This document shows positions 7,435 to 17,123 of a stretch of 48,055 bases of DNA, piece by piece. The DNA is from Io17-Chloro-G2 sp034428715 (lineage in GTDB: Bacteria > Chloroflexota > Dehalococcoidia > Lucifugimonadales > UBA3495): positions 1-48,055 of the forward strand of contig DAOUHE010000005.1 in assembly GCA_034428715.1 (NCBI GenBank). The letters are read 5' to 3'. Made by a program: the position numbers and the translations under genes. How positions within the stretch are numbered: position 1 is the stretch's first letter; each line of letters starts with the position of its first letter. The notes beneath the pieces are model-generated. The model made no database searches. It was given only the letters and a program-made list of their open reading frames with translations, and had not been told where the DNA came from.

Positions 7435-9801
7435 ATGACCAGCACGATATCCAACGAAACCCAGGCTACTGGGGCGCTAAGAGATATTAGAGTGGTGGAT
7501 TTCGGCCACCATATTCCCGGACCGCTGTTGGGAATGTTATTGGCCGACCAGGGCGCGTAGGTCATCAAGGTTGAACGGCCAGAAGGCGACCCGGCCCGTA
7601 GCCAGCCGGCATTCGCAACGTGGAACCGAGGGAAGCGTTCTGTGGTGTTGGACCTCAAGTCAGACGATGGCCGGCAAGCGGCCGAGAAACTGGCCGCCAC
7701 CGCCGACGTCTTGATCGAGAACTTCCGCCCCGGAGTGGCCACCCGGCTGGGCATCGGCTACGAAACCCTTTCCCAGCAAAACCCACAGTTGATTTATTGC
7801 TCCCTTCCGGGATTTAGCAACACAAGCCCAGACCGCTCCCGGCAAGGTTGGGAGGGGATCGTCGCCGCGTCAACTGGGGTTTATTCGAAGATCGAAGAAC
7901 AGACTGAACCGTTGTTTTTGCCCCTGCCCGTGGCCAGCACCTTTGCCGCCATCCTGGGGTCGGTTTCGGTAGCCATGGCCCTGGGAGCCAGGGACAAGAC
8001 GGGCAAGGGTCAGCACATTGAAGTGCCTATGTACGACGCCATGTTTTCCGCCATGGGAAGCCACCTGGTGAAACTCCACGAAATGGAGACGGTTGAACTG
8101 TTCCAACTGCCTCGGACAATCATGGCCCGCCAATACGAATGCGCCGACGGCCGTTGGGTGCAAAACCACGGCATGTACGAAAGATTCATCGGCCAGTTCC
8201 TCCAGGCGGCCGGCCGCACCGAATGGCTGGAAGAATTGGTATCCGCCTACGGCAAGCCCCTGGACCCCGATTACGGGCAAATGTGGTTGGAACGGTTTCA
8301 AGGGGTTTTCCGAGAGAAGACGGCCAAAAAGTGGGAAGACGCCATCAACGCCGCAGGCGGGGCGTGCACTGTCTGCAAGACCATAGATGAATGGATGGTC
8401 CACGAACACGCCATCGCCGCCCAAATGGTGGTGGAGGTCGATGACGCCAAGCTGGGAAAAATGAAACAGCCCGGCGTCCAGGTTAGGCTCAGGGACACCC
8501 CCGGCGCGATTCAAGGCCGGGCGCCGACGCTGGGGGAGCACACGGCTGAAGTGCTGGCGGAATTAAAAGCCGCCGATGTCAGAAAACCAGTGGTCCCCGC
8601 ATCGGCCTCCGCGAATCTAACTGGAGTGCTGGACGGGATAAGGGTGTTAGACCTGGCTATCGTTTTGGCCGGTCCGACCTGCGGCCGCACCCTGGGCGAA
8701 TTTGGCGCCGAGGTGATCAAGATCGACGACCCTCGGTGTCCCTACGCCGCCGAAGGGAATATAGACGTTAACCGGGGCAAACGCAGCATACGGCTGGATC
8801 TGAAAAGCCAGGAAGGCAAGGACATCTTTTGGAAGTTGGTGGAAACGGCCGACGTGGTGGTGGAGAACAACCGCAAGGGCGCAATGGAACGCATGGGGTT
8901 GGGCTACGAGGCGGTGAGCAAAAAAAAGCCGGACATCATATACGCTTCCCTCAACGCCTTTGGCTACGACGGCCCGTGGAGCCAGCGGCCCGGTTGGGAA
9001 CAGTTGGCCCAGGCTACCAGCGGCATCCAGGTCCGCCGGGGCGGCCGCGATGGCGCTCCTAAGCTTCTTCCATACCCCATGAACGACTACGGCACCGGTC
9101 TGCTGGGGGCCTATGCGGTGGCCCTGGCATTGCATGAGCGCAACCGCACCGGCAAAGGCCAGTCGGTGGACAGCGGACTGACCCTCACCGCTTGTCTGCT
9201 TCAATCGCCCTATTTCCTGGACTACCAAGGCTATCAGCGCAACGAACCGGAAGGTCTCGGCGCCAGGGGCCACTCTGCCCTGTCCCGCCTATATGCCGCT
9301 AACGACGCCGGCGGTGACGGTTGGCTCTTCCTACATTGCCCCCAAGAAGAGGACTGGACCAACCTCACGAACCTTAGGGAATTCTACAACCTGGCCAGCG
9401 ACCCCCGGTTCGCCACGGCCCAAGCTAGAGAGGATAACGACCAAGAGTTGGCCCAAGAGCTTTCCGATATCTTCAGCTTGAAAGACGGGAGCAAAGGCCG
9501 GGACGAATGGGTGAGCATGCTCAACGCCGGGTCGGTCAGCGCGGCGAAAAACCTGGCCCTTCCCGATTATCGTGATGATCCATACGTCCGCCAAGCGGGC
9601 CTCATCGTCACCAGAGACCATCCCGGCCAGGGCAGCGCCGACCATCTGGGGCCCACGGCCCGGCTTTCAGATACCCCCATGCGTGTGGGACGTCCCACGC
9701 CGATGCTGGGAGCGGAAACCAACGAGATATTGCAAGAGATCGGCTTGTCACCGGAAGAGATCGAGGCACTGATAGCGTCGGGGATAGTCGCGCAGGCTTG
9801 A
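7435..9801 (+). pseudogene. Two-domain family III (CaiB/BaiF) CoA-transferase, broken by in-frame TAG
   Basis: The gene starts at ATG 7435 with a strong AGGAG six bases upstream and runs about 788 codons. Codon 42 (7558-7560) is TAG, in LLADQGA-stop-VIKVERPEGDP, where the family has Glu (LGAEVIKVE); GAG to TAG is one base. The second half shows the intact version, FGAEVIKIDDP. Two CaiB domains are fused: domain one with catalytic Asp in EVPMYDAMFSAMG (about residue 201), domain two from about 8620 with Asp in GQSVDSGLTLTA (about 579). Such enzymes move CoA between carboxylic acids. Translation from GTG 7639 or 7642 would leave domain one without its first strand. Mutation or base-call error cannot be told apart here. 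Confidence 0.85.
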
Positions 9802-9968
9802 CCAACTGGACCGGCGGCAATGCCCTGGAGTGTCAAGTTTCGGTAGTGGCGACGCACCACCGTAAGTGTTAAACTTCGGAAACTGCCGGGCGCCCGTCGG
9901 AGGCAGGCCGGACCGTCCATTTTTATCGAATGTGGCCCCATTTGGGTCCGTAGGAAAGGGGGACCAGG

Positions 9969-12170
9969 TTGCTTAGGCTCTATAACACCCTGACCAAGAA
10001 AGTGGAAGAGGTCCAACCCGTAACACCCGGGCGGGTGACCATGTACACCTGCGGTCCTACCGTCTACCGCGACGCCCACATCGGCAACCTGCGCACCTAC
10101 ATGATGGCCGATTGGATCCGGCGGGTGGCCGAAGCCAACGGTCTCGAAGTTTACCAGGTCAAGAACATCACCGACGTGGGCCACATGCGCCAGGAGGCGC
10201 TAGAGACCGGCGGCGATAAGATGATTCTGTCGGCCCTGGCCGAGGGTAAAACGGTGCAGGATATCGCCGACTTTTATGCCGCTGCCTTTCACCGGGACGA
10301 AGCTAGGCTGAATATCCAAAAGGCCCACGTTTTTCCCGAGGCCACCAAACACATCCCAGAGATGGTGGAGATGGTTGGCAAATTGATGGCCAACGGTTCC
10401 GCCTACGAAAAGGGCGGAAACATCTATTTCGACGTGGCCAAATTCGAGGGCTACGGCAAGTTGTCCCGCAACACCGGCGCCGACCTTTTGGAAGGCGTAC
10501 GCGCCGAAGCGGATCCACTGAAAAAAGACCCTAGGGACTTCACCCTGTGGAAAGCGGCCGAGGAAGGCCGGGACTTGAAATGGGAAAGCCCGTGGGGGGA
10601 CGGATTCCCGGGCTGGCACATAGAATGTTCCGCCATGGCCCACAAATACCTGGGCGAGCGCTTCGATATACACACCGGCGGGGTGGACAATATCTTCCCC
10701 CACCACGAAGACGAGATCGCCCAGAGCGAGGCTACCTTCGGGCATCCCCACGTGAATTACTGGGTCCATGCCCAACATCTGCTGGCCGACGGAGCCAAGA
10801 TGGCCAAGTCCTCTGGCAACGTTTTCCTTCTTGATGAATTGATATCCCGGGGATTCGACCCCATGTCCTTCCGGTATCTTTGTATGACCATTCGGTACCG
10901 CAACCGCATGAATTTCACCTTCACCTCCCTCAGGGCGGCGGAGAAGGCGCTTAACAACATTAGGAACCGCATGTGGGTGTGGAACGATCTGCCGGTTTTG
11001 AAAGGCCAGGTGACCGACTCCGAACCTTGGCGTCAAAAGTTTTGGGCCGCGGTGGAAAACGACTTGGACCTGCCCGTAGCCCTGGCTCACACCTGGGATA
11101 TGATCCATTCGGACCTGTCGCCCCAAGCCAAACGGGCGTTGCTGATGGAATTTGACCATATCTTTGGCTTGGACTTGGACCAGGTCCCGGCGGCCTTCTC
11201 CGTGCCGGACACGGTATCCGCCACCATAGACCAACGTGTCACATTAAGAAACCAAGCCGACTTCGCCAATGCCGACGCTTTGCGGTCTCAGGTCTCCGCC
11301 AGCGGATTCCTGGTCCAGGATACGCGGCAACAATCCCGAATCCGCCCTAAGACCGGGTTGGAGCAGCGCAACGAACTCTGGAGTTCGGTGTCGTCGTCCC
11401 GCGAGGTGGAATCGTACCTGGGGCAGCCTTCCCCGGTGGACTTTACTTTCATCCTCAACGCCTACAGTTACCCCGAAGACGTGCAACGGTGCGTCGCCAG
11501 CATGGTTGCATGTTCCCAGGGATATTCCAGCGAGATCATAGTCATCGACAACGGTTCCACCGACGGCACCGGCGAGTGGTTGGAAGAGTTCCAAGCCGGT
11601 AATCCTAGCATGCGAGTGATCCATTGCGACCATAACGTTGGCGATGCGGCAGGTAAGAATATCGGCTTGAAACTGAGCCGTGGCAAGCACATCATCGTCT
11701 TGGACGGATCGGCCGAGATCGTGGGCAACATTCTTGATCCGGTCCGCATCACCCTGGAAGATCAGGGTGTGGGAATCTTTGGGCCCTACGGGCTGACGAC
11801 AGACGATATGCAGCATTTCCATGAGGAGGTGGAGCAGGGGGAAGCCGACGCCATGCAGGCCTATTGCATGGCCTTCCGGCGGGACGCCGTCAACACCGTG
11901 GGCCTGATGCGGGAATGTTTCCGCTTTTACCGCAATCTAGACATCGACTATTGCTTCCAGTTCAAAGACAAAGGTTTCCGCGTCGTGTCTGACAGCACGT
12001 TGCCACTGGTGCGGCACGAACACCGGCAGTGGACCGAACTGGATGACAACCAGCGGGACGAACTGAGCCGTAAGAATTTCGGTCGGTTCCTGAAACGCTG
12101 GGGCAACCGCCCCGACCTCCTCATCTCGGCCGACGCCAAAGGCTTCGAACAGTCACATTTCCGCCACTGA
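9969..12170 (+). CDS. cysS: Cysteinyl-tRNA synthetase fused to a family 2 glycosyltransferase-like domain
   Basis: 733 residues in one frame. Residues 1 to about 460 are a full CysRS: zinc ligands C28, C220, H245 and E249; class I signature HIGN (37-40, in place of HIGH); KMAKS (277-281); a helical anticodon domain with DFANADALRSQ; and the usual closing segment FLVQDT. Residues 491 to about 700 form a GT2-type Rossmann domain: FTFILNAYSYPEDVQRCVAS, EIIVIDNGSTDGTGEWL, HNVGDAAGKNIGL and IIVLDGSAE. The GT acceptor motif is weak: the DxD site reads DGS. The start is TTG 9969 after an AGGGGG stretch. It charges tRNA-Cys; the role of the GT part is unknown. No frameshift is visible, and the linker (460-490) is short and hydrophilic. 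Confidence 0.92.
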   Translation: MLRLYNTLTKKVEEVQPVTPGRVTMYTCGPTVYRDAHIGNLRTYMMADWIRRVAEANGLEVYQVKNITDVGHMRQEALETGGDKMILSALAEGKTVQDIADFYAAAFHRDEARLNIQKAHVFPEATKHIPEMVEMVGKLMANGSAYEKGGNIYFDVAKFEGYGKLSRNTGADLLEGVRAEADPLKKDPRDFTLWKAAEEGRDLKWESPWGDGFPGWHIECSAMAHKYLGERFDIHTGGVDNIFPHHEDEIAQSEATFGHPHVNYWVHAQHLLADGAKMAKSSGNVFLLDELISRGFDPMSFRYLCMTIRYRNRMNFTFTSLRAAEKALNNIRNRMWVWNDLPVLKGQVTDSEPWRQKFWAAVENDLDLPVALAHTWDMIHSDLSPQAKRALLMEFDHIFGLDLDQVPAAFSVPDTVSATIDQRVTLRNQADFANADALRSQVSASGFLVQDTRQQSRIRPKTGLEQRNELWSSVSSSREVESYLGQPSPVDFTFILNAYSYPEDVQRCVASMVACSQGYSSEIIVIDNGSTDGTGEWLEEFQAGNPSMRVIHCDHNVGDAAGKNIGLKLSRGKHIIVLDGSAEIVGNILDPVRITLEDQGVGIFGPYGLTTDDMQHFHEEVEQGEADAMQAYCMAFRRDAVNTVGLMRECFRFYRNLDIDYCFQFKDKGFRVVSDSTLPLVRHEHRQWTELDDNQRDELSRKNFGRFLKRWGNRPDLLISADAKGFEQSHFRH

Positions 12171-12184
12171 TTCCGCTTCAACCC

Positions 12185-12442
12185 CAGGCCGGCCAATTAG
12201 ACGCTGTCAACGTCCGCCAGCAACAAGCGGAATACTGGGCCGTTTTTCTAGCCAACCCCGGAACCGCTCCACCAACTCGTGCCAAACCAACAACCCCGGT
12301 ACTAGTACTGTCATCGGATGACGCTGGCCGGATGATGTTCCGTCCCGTGGCCATGGCGGTCCCTTTGGTGAGCCCCAATTGGGTCGGTAACCCCAGCGCG
12401 GACCAGCACCTAATCATATGCTATCACGAAGTAAGCACATAA
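12185..12442 (+). pseudogene. Possible remnant of a PemK/MazF-type toxin
   Basis: An open frame ending at TAA 12440-12442 reads QQQAEYWAVFLANPG, then TPVLVLSSDDAGRMMF, then VAMAVPLVSPNW. The order (x-G-x-x-W near the start, RPVLVLS-D, then VxVPLTS) matches the MazF/PemK fold, but the usual Arg of RP is Thr, and no ATG, GTG or TTG lies upstream before the CysRS stop. No antitoxin gene is adjacent. Weak call. Confidence 0.28.
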
Positions 12443-12683
12443 TATGATAATGCATGACCCATTTATATGTCGTACTTAACCCGAATCAGGTATTAATGAC
12501 AGACAACTTCACTGAAAGAACCAATCCAAAGGTTCTGGTACCAATGCTATTTTGGGTATCGTAATCAAATTTCAAACCATCACCTTGAACCGTATCCCAA
12601 ACCTATTTGATAGGTAATAAGACATTGCCGAATAGTAAACGAATATAGCAAAACTCTACATAATTCAGCCAGCGTGATTTCTC

Positions 12684-12712
12684 TTGACTGGGCTGGTACT
12701 CTTTGCTAGAGT
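12684..12712 (+). promoter_or_regulatory. Predicted sigma-70-type promoter for the MeaB gene
   Basis: TTGACT at 12684-12689, a 17-base spacer and TAGAGT at 12707-12712. It sits at the edge of an AT-rich stretch and gives a leader of roughly 50 bases to ATG 12771. Confidence 0.5.
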
Positions 12713-12770
12713 CCAGGCATACCCCAGGCTCAACTTTCGCTTTCAGTCCCGGCCCCGGAGTCGCTGATCC

Positions 12771-13760
12771 ATGGAGGATATTGCCCAAAGGCTTCTGGCT
12801 GGCGACCAACGGGCCCTTTCCAAATCGCTCTCATTGCTGGAGTGGGGCTCGCCGGAAGCCGCGGGGGTAATGAAGGCCATAGACCCCCATACCGGGAGAT
12901 GCTACACCATAGGCGTCACCGGCCCGCCGGGCGCCGGGAAAAGCACGGTGGTTGACCGGCTGGCCGAACTGCTGAGGAGCCAAGGCTTAACCGTTGGAAT
13001 CATTGGGGTAGACCCATCTAGTCCGTTTAGCGGCGGTGCCCTGCTGGGGGACCGCATCAGGATGCAGCGCCATTATCTGGACCCAGGTGTCTTTATCCGC
13101 AGTGTAGCCATTAGGAGTCAAACCGGCGGAGTGCCCCGCTTGGTCAAAGGCATGGTGAGGCTTTTGGACGCGGCGGGCAAAGACATCGTATTAGTGGAAA
13201 CGGTGGGAGTGGGGCAAGCTGAATTGGGAATCATGGGTGTGGCGGATACCGTTTTGGTGGTCTTGGTGCCTGAGTCGGGGGATGCGGTGCAAACCCTGAA
13301 AGCAGGCATCATGGAGATTGCCGACATCTACCTGGTGAATAAATCGGACCGGGACGGGGCCAACCAGATGGCGGCGGCTATCACAGCAATGCTTCTAACT
13401 TCCCTTAGCCGTCCTGAGTGGGATCCTCCGGTATTACTCACCGCCGCCCAAACCGGTGACGGCATCGAGGAATTGTGGGAGCAGATCAAAAAGCACCAGG
13501 CGTTTTCCACGGCTAACTCCCAACTTCAAAAGCGCCGGGAACGGCGCCGGGAGCAAGAGTTTTTGGAGGTAGTGGAAGAAGAGCTTGGCAAAAGGCTAAA
13601 AGCCCTGGTGGGAGAAGACCCGATAATAAGGTCCGCTTTGAATGAAATAGCCAGCAAAGGACTGGAACCATATTCAGCGGCTTTGGAAATTTTGAGCGCC
13701 GGTTTAGATTTTGCACCAGGTTGGCAAATGGGGACAGCCCAGGCGGAAGACCGCGACTAA
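12771..13760 (+). CDS. meaB: MeaB/ArgK-family P-loop GTPase (methylmalonyl-CoA mutase chaperone type)
   Basis: 329 residues. Walker A is GPPGAGKST (51-59), the Mg/switch region is VDPSSPFSGGALLGDRIRM (80-98), the G3-like segment VETVGVGQAE (142-151) and the base-recognition motif NKSD (190-193). This is the G3E/MeaB pattern; the C-terminal helices (from about 245) form the dimerisation arm. MeaB protects and reloads B12-dependent methylmalonyl-CoA or related acyl-CoA mutases. No mutase subunit is visible in the window, so its partner lies elsewhere. ATG 12771 follows CGGAG by about eleven bases. Its own promoter is at 12684-12712. Confidence 0.92.
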   Translation: MEDIAQRLLAGDQRALSKSLSLLEWGSPEAAGVMKAIDPHTGRCYTIGVTGPPGAGKSTVVDRLAELLRSQGLTVGIIGVDPSSPFSGGALLGDRIRMQRHYLDPGVFIRSVAIRSQTGGVPRLVKGMVRLLDAAGKDIVLVETVGVGQAELGIMGVADTVLVVLVPESGDAVQTLKAGIMEIADIYLVNKSDRDGANQMAAAITAMLLTSLSRPEWDPPVLLTAAQTGDGIEELWEQIKKHQAFSTANSQLQKRRERRREQEFLEVVEEELGKRLKALVGEDPIIRSALNEIASKGLEPYSAALEILSAGLDFAPGWQMGTAQAEDRD

Positions 13761-14020
13761 TCAAGCCCTTCAGATTCACGGCCGCCCAACATCGTAATGT
13801 TTTCGTAATGTCTTTGACAAATTTTTTATGAGGATGCCTTATAAAGTCAGTGCGCATGGTTGAGGCAATTCGCGCCGACCCGTTGGCGGGCTTACCAAAG
13901 ACCGTGGCCGGATCTTTGTCCGGTGAAATCGTCTTTAAGTAAATGCCAGGGGGTATTGAATCACCTCCTGGATCCAGTGAACATATCAAGCAACAGATGT
14001 GGTTGGTTGGGAGAGGAAAG

Positions 14021-14659
14021 ATGTTGATACTAGGAGTTGACCTGCGGGCTTCATCAAAACGCTCCAGTACTGTGGTGGCGTTAAACGACGAATCTAATGT
14101 GGTATTCTTTGATTCCTTCGACCATGATCCTGAATTACAGGAGATGGTGGACTCGTACAAGCCTGACCTCATCGCCATAGGCGCCCCGCTGGGACTTCCC
14201 GGCGGGTTGTGCTGTCTTGAGACCTCTTGTTGCTGCCGGTTTTCGAACCCCCGGAACAAGGGCCGGCAGTCGGAAATTGATTTGGCCCGTATGGGGATAA
14301 GTTGTTTTTTCACCAACAAGGGATCGATCATTCGCAATTTGATCTACAGGAGCATTGAGCTGAACAAACACCTGTCGAAAATGGGATACGAGGTGATAGA
14401 GGTTTATCCACATGCCACCAAGGTGCTCCTTTTCGGCGACAACGCACCGCCAAAGAATAGCCCCGACAGCGTAACCTTTTTGAAAGAAAAGCTCACACCG
14501 TTGGTCCCAGGATTGGACTTGCACCTGGACGGGATGGACCGGAACACCTGCGACGCGGTGCTCAATGCCTATACCGCCGTGCTCCATTGGGGGGGGAAGA
14601 CCGACATGGTGGGGACCGAAGAAGAGGGCATGGTGATCTTGCCCAAATTACCTAGCTGA
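14021..14659 (+). CDS. DUF429 domain protein
   Basis: About 212 residues. ATG 14021 is chosen because GAGAGGAAAG directly precedes it and the conserved domain begins at once with LILGVDLRAS; an ATG at 13943 would add a non-conserved leader. GVDLRA, DLIAIGAPLGLP and VIEVYPHATKVLLFG match the DUF429 family, whose fold is RNase H-like; the acidic residue of GVDLRA and the Asp in SYKPDLIAIGAP sit where nuclease-fold carboxylates are expected. LDGMDRNTCDAVLNAYTA near the end is also characteristic. An unusual cysteine run CCLETSCCC follows the GLPGG turn. Function is not known. Stands alone and converges on the SPFH gene, with a shared hairpin between them. Confidence 0.8.
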   Translation: MLILGVDLRASSKRSSTVVALNDESNVVFFDSFDHDPELQEMVDSYKPDLIAIGAPLGLPGGLCCLETSCCCRFSNPRNKGRQSEIDLARMGISCFFTNKGSIIRNLIYRSIELNKHLSKMGYEVIEVYPHATKVLLFGDNAPPKNSPDSVTFLKEKLTPLVPGLDLHLDGMDRNTCDAVLNAYTAVLHWGGKTDMVGTEEEGMVILPKLPS

Positions 14660-14781
14660 GACCTTCCCCAAAGGTAACGCAACAGACCAAAAAAACCACA
14701 CCCCCAGACCATCCATGGCTTCAGGCGGCGGTCTCGCTGGGTAATCAATCCGCTTGAATGACGGATAGCGCAACCCTAAAT

Positions 14782-14828
14782 AGCGAAAGACCCCCAATTC
14801 GCCTGAGGCTGGTTGGGGGCCTTTCGCT
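14782..14828. terminator. Hairpin between convergent genes
   Basis: Arms 14782-14797 and 14813-14828 pair at 15 of 16 positions around a 15-base loop. It lies between the stop of the DUF429 gene and the stop of the leftward SPFH gene. No long T-run follows on the plus strand, so it may serve as a two-way barrier. Confidence 0.55.
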
Positions 14829-14839
14829 GGTTATAGCAT

Positions 14840-15712
14840 CTACGAAGAAGAGTCGTTATCCCCTTGCTGTTGGTTGCCGCTCCCCATACCCAGGAACGGG
14901 GCGAGCATGTTGGTGAATTCCATCGGGAATATCCACTTGGTGGACGGGCTCTCTCCCAGCGACTTTAGGGTGTCAAAATACTGAAGGCTCATGGTCTTGG
15001 CGTCCACGGTGTTGGCCACCTGATAGATCTTATCCAGCGCCGAGCTGAAGCCCTCGGCCCGCAGGACCTGAGCCTGCTGATCCCCCTCGGCCCTTAATAT
15101 TTCCGCTGCCCGTGAACCTTCCGCCTCCAAGATAGCCGCCTGCCTCTCACCCTCGGCCCGGTTGATCTGGGCCTGGCGTTGGCCCTCGGATTCGGTTATC
15201 TCGGCGGTTTTGATGGCTTCGGCCGACTTCTCCCGCTCCATGGCCGCTTTGACTCCCGGAGGCGGGTCTATCTCGTTGATCTCGACTTGGGAAACCTTTA
15301 CTCCCCAGCGCTCCGTGACTTCATCCATCCTCAACTGCATTTGGTCACGAATACGCTCCCGTTCCGTCAACGCTTCGGACAGGGTGGTTGAGCCGATGAC
15401 GGCCCGCAGCGTGGCAAAGGCCAGGTTGACCACCGCCAATTCAAAGTTCTGGACTTCCAATACCGCTCGTTCCGCCATATCCTCCATCACCCGGTAGTAG
15501 ATGACGAAATCCATATCCACCACCACGTTGTCGGCGGTGATGTATTTCTGGGTAGGGACCCGGGCGACTCGTTCTCGCAGGTCAACCTTGGTGCCCTGAT
15601 ACATGACAGGGATCAGTATATGAAGACCCGGCCGGCGGCTCCCGACGAAGGTGCCGAACCTTTGAACGACCATCCGCTGGTAGGCCTGGACTACTACCAC
15701 TCCTGACGACAT
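14840..15712 (-). CDS. SPFH/Band 7 (stomatin/slipin) membrane protein, NfeD partner
   Basis: 290 residues from ATG 15712, chosen for AGGAGG four to five bases upstream; an earlier start at 15772 would run into the NfeD gene. Short hydrophobic N-terminus MSSGVVVVQAYQRMVV, then the SPFH domain (FVGSRRPGLHILIPV, ADNVVVDMDFVIYYRV, ERERIRDQMQLRMDEVTERWGVKV split over about 25-170), then a coiled coil with repeated AEG units (REKSAEAIKTAEI to about 235), and a polar Gln/Ser-rich tail ending NDSSS. Slipins form rings or scaffolds on membranes and are substrates or partners of NfeD-type proteases. It follows the NfeD gene directly, the classic two-gene operon. Confidence 0.92.
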   Translation of the reverse strand: MSSGVVVVQAYQRMVVQRFGTFVGSRRPGLHILIPVMYQGTKVDLRERVARVPTQKYITADNVVVDMDFVIYYRVMEDMAERAVLEVQNFELAVVNLAFATLRAVIGSTTLSEALTERERIRDQMQLRMDEVTERWGVKVSQVEINEIDPPPGVKAAMEREKSAEAIKTAEITESEGQRQAQINRAEGERQAAILEAEGSRAAEILRAEGDQQAQVLRAEGFSSALDKIYQVANTVDAKTMSLQYFDTLKSLGESPSTKWIFPMEFTNMLAPFLGMGSGNQQQGDNDSSS

Positions 15713-15758
15713 GGGCCCTCCTACGACGAATTTTTCCTCAAAGCATTCTTTTGACAGG

Positions 15759-17123
15759 CTAATCATTGGCACTCGTGGACGGAACCACGGTTAAAATCAA
15801 GCCATCAACCCCAACGACGGTGACCGATTCGCCAACGTTTATCACGTTACCATCCTGACTGTCCGCTGTCCAGGATTCATTCCCCACCTGGACGATCCCT
15901 CTAGGGTCCAGTTCACCGGTGACCGTTGCCGCTAGGCCAATTAAGGATGGATGGCTAGGTTCTCGGCCACCGCGCCGGGACCTGTAAACCTCCCAGGCCA
16001 CATATGCCACGCTCACGGCCAGGACCCCGGCGCTTCCGGCCAGAAGCCACCGGCTCACGGAAACCTCGGGAAGGGTGGGAGACACATCCCCAAACTGGTT
16101 GAAAAGAAGCAGCCCGCCCACCACGAAACTGACAATCGAGCCGGCTCCCAATATTCCAAACCCGGAAACCTGGGTTTCCAGCACCGCCAGCAACACCGCC
16201 ATGATGATGAATGCGGCTCCGGCCCAGTTGACCGGGAGATTTCCCAATGCCAGGAAGGCCAGTAGCAGGCATATTCCCCCCACCACACCGGGGGCGATAA
16301 GTCCAGGATTGAACAATTCGACGACAATGCCCAACCCGCCGATTGTGAGAAGAATGAATGAGACGTTGGGGTCGGAGATGAATTCCAGGAAATTCTCCAG
16401 CACGTTTTTATCCACCCGCCGGATATCTAGACCCCGGGTAGCCAATACCCGTTCGTGGTCCTCTCCCGAAATCTGGACACTTCGCCCGTCCAACTGTGTC
16501 AGAAGGTCTTCCAGGTCCTCGGCTATGAGATCTATGATGCCCAGTTCCAGGGCCTCGGAAACCGTGAACGATGCTGCTTCCCGAACGGTTCTTTCTAGGG
16601 CGTCCTCGTTTCGGCCGCGCTCCTGCGCAATGCTGCGGATCAAAGCGGCCGCATCGTTCTCTATCTTGCTGGCCAGGGTCTCTTCAATTTCCTCTCCGGT
16701 GGCCGAAACTGGGGTGGCGGCGCCGATGTTGGTGCCCGGGGCCATGACCGCGACATGGCTGGCGGCAGTCAAAAATGTGCCGGCCGAGCCCGCCCTGGCG
16801 CCCTTGGGAGACACGTAGACCGCCACGGGAACGGGCGATTCCAGCAGCACCTCGACGATGCTTCTAGTGGAACTTAGCAAACCGCCGGGTGTATCTAGTT
16901 CGATGACCACCAGTTCTGCTTGATTGTCCAGGGCGAGGGTGATGGTCCGTTCGATATACCGGGTCTTTACGTCGTTGATTATCCCGTCAACCGTGATTGC
17001 CAGAGCATGGGGACTTTGTGACTGGGCCTGGGCCCTGCCCAAGATCGGCCCCACCAATCCCGCGATGAATAGTATGGCGAACACCGAAAATAAAATTAGT
17101 CTAATTCGGACGGCTAGCAGCAT
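15759..17123 (-). CDS. nfeD: NfeD-family membrane serine protease (ClpP-class)
   Basis: 454 residues from ATG 17123, which puts a signal anchor (MLLAVRIRLILFSVFAILF) at the very N-terminus; a TTG at 17231 would add 36 basic residues and has no ribosome site. The ClpP-like domain has DTPGGLLSSTR and the nucleophile in GARAGSAGTF (S113). Lys153 in ASKIEND lies 40 residues later, close to the Ser97/Lys138 dyad spacing of the archaeal family member PH1510. Next come four membrane helices (about 240-370), then the C-terminal NfeD OB-fold domain with GLAATVTGELDPRGIVQVGNE. It cleaves stomatin-type partners in the membrane. The SPFH partner gene follows 46 bases after the stop. Confidence 0.92.
   Translation of the reverse strand: MLLAVRIRLILFSVFAILFIAGLVGPILGRAQAQSQSPHALAITVDGIINDVKTRYIERTITLALDNQAELVVIELDTPGGLLSSTRSIVEVLLESPVPVAVYVSPKGARAGSAGTFLTAASHVAVMAPGTNIGAATPVSATGEEIEETLASKIENDAAALIRSIAQERGRNEDALERTVREAASFTVSEALELGIIDLIAEDLEDLLTQLDGRSVQISGEDHERVLATRGLDIRRVDKNVLENFLEFISDPNVSFILLTIGGLGIVVELFNPGLIAPGVVGGICLLLAFLALGNLPVNWAGAAFIIMAVLLAVLETQVSGFGILGAGSIVSFVVGGLLLFNQFGDVSPTLPEVSVSRWLLAGSAGVLAVSVAYVAWEVYRSRRGGREPSHPSLIGLAATVTGELDPRGIVQVGNESWTADSQDGNVINVGESVTVVGVDGLILTVVPSTSAND

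Larger units (their letters stand above)
12171..12770. other. 600-base region without an intact gene; 3' two-thirds AT-rich
   Basis: The first 270 bases hold a startless frame resembling a PemK/MazF toxin. From about 12420 to 12680 the DNA turns much more AT-rich than its surroundings and has no coding signal on either strand. The last 90 bases hold the promoter and leader of the MeaB gene. No tRNA or known riboswitch is recognisable. Confidence 0.5.

Noticed and set aside
5619..7560. Stop-codon recoding (TGA or TAG read as amino acids) as a genome-wide code change
   Set aside because: The two in-frame stops use different codons, and ordinary genes in the window end with TGA, TAG and TAA; mutation or read error is simpler.
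10200..11234. Long open frame (344 codons) on the minus strand opposite the CysRS gene
   Set aside because: It is the mirror of a highly conserved gene on the plus strand; wording is Gly/Val/His-rich with no family resemblance.
13814..13846. TTGACA with a downstream TATAAA as a promoter for the DUF429 gene
   Set aside because: The spacer is about 20 bases, too long for a normal sigma-70 promoter; a weak site cannot be excluded.
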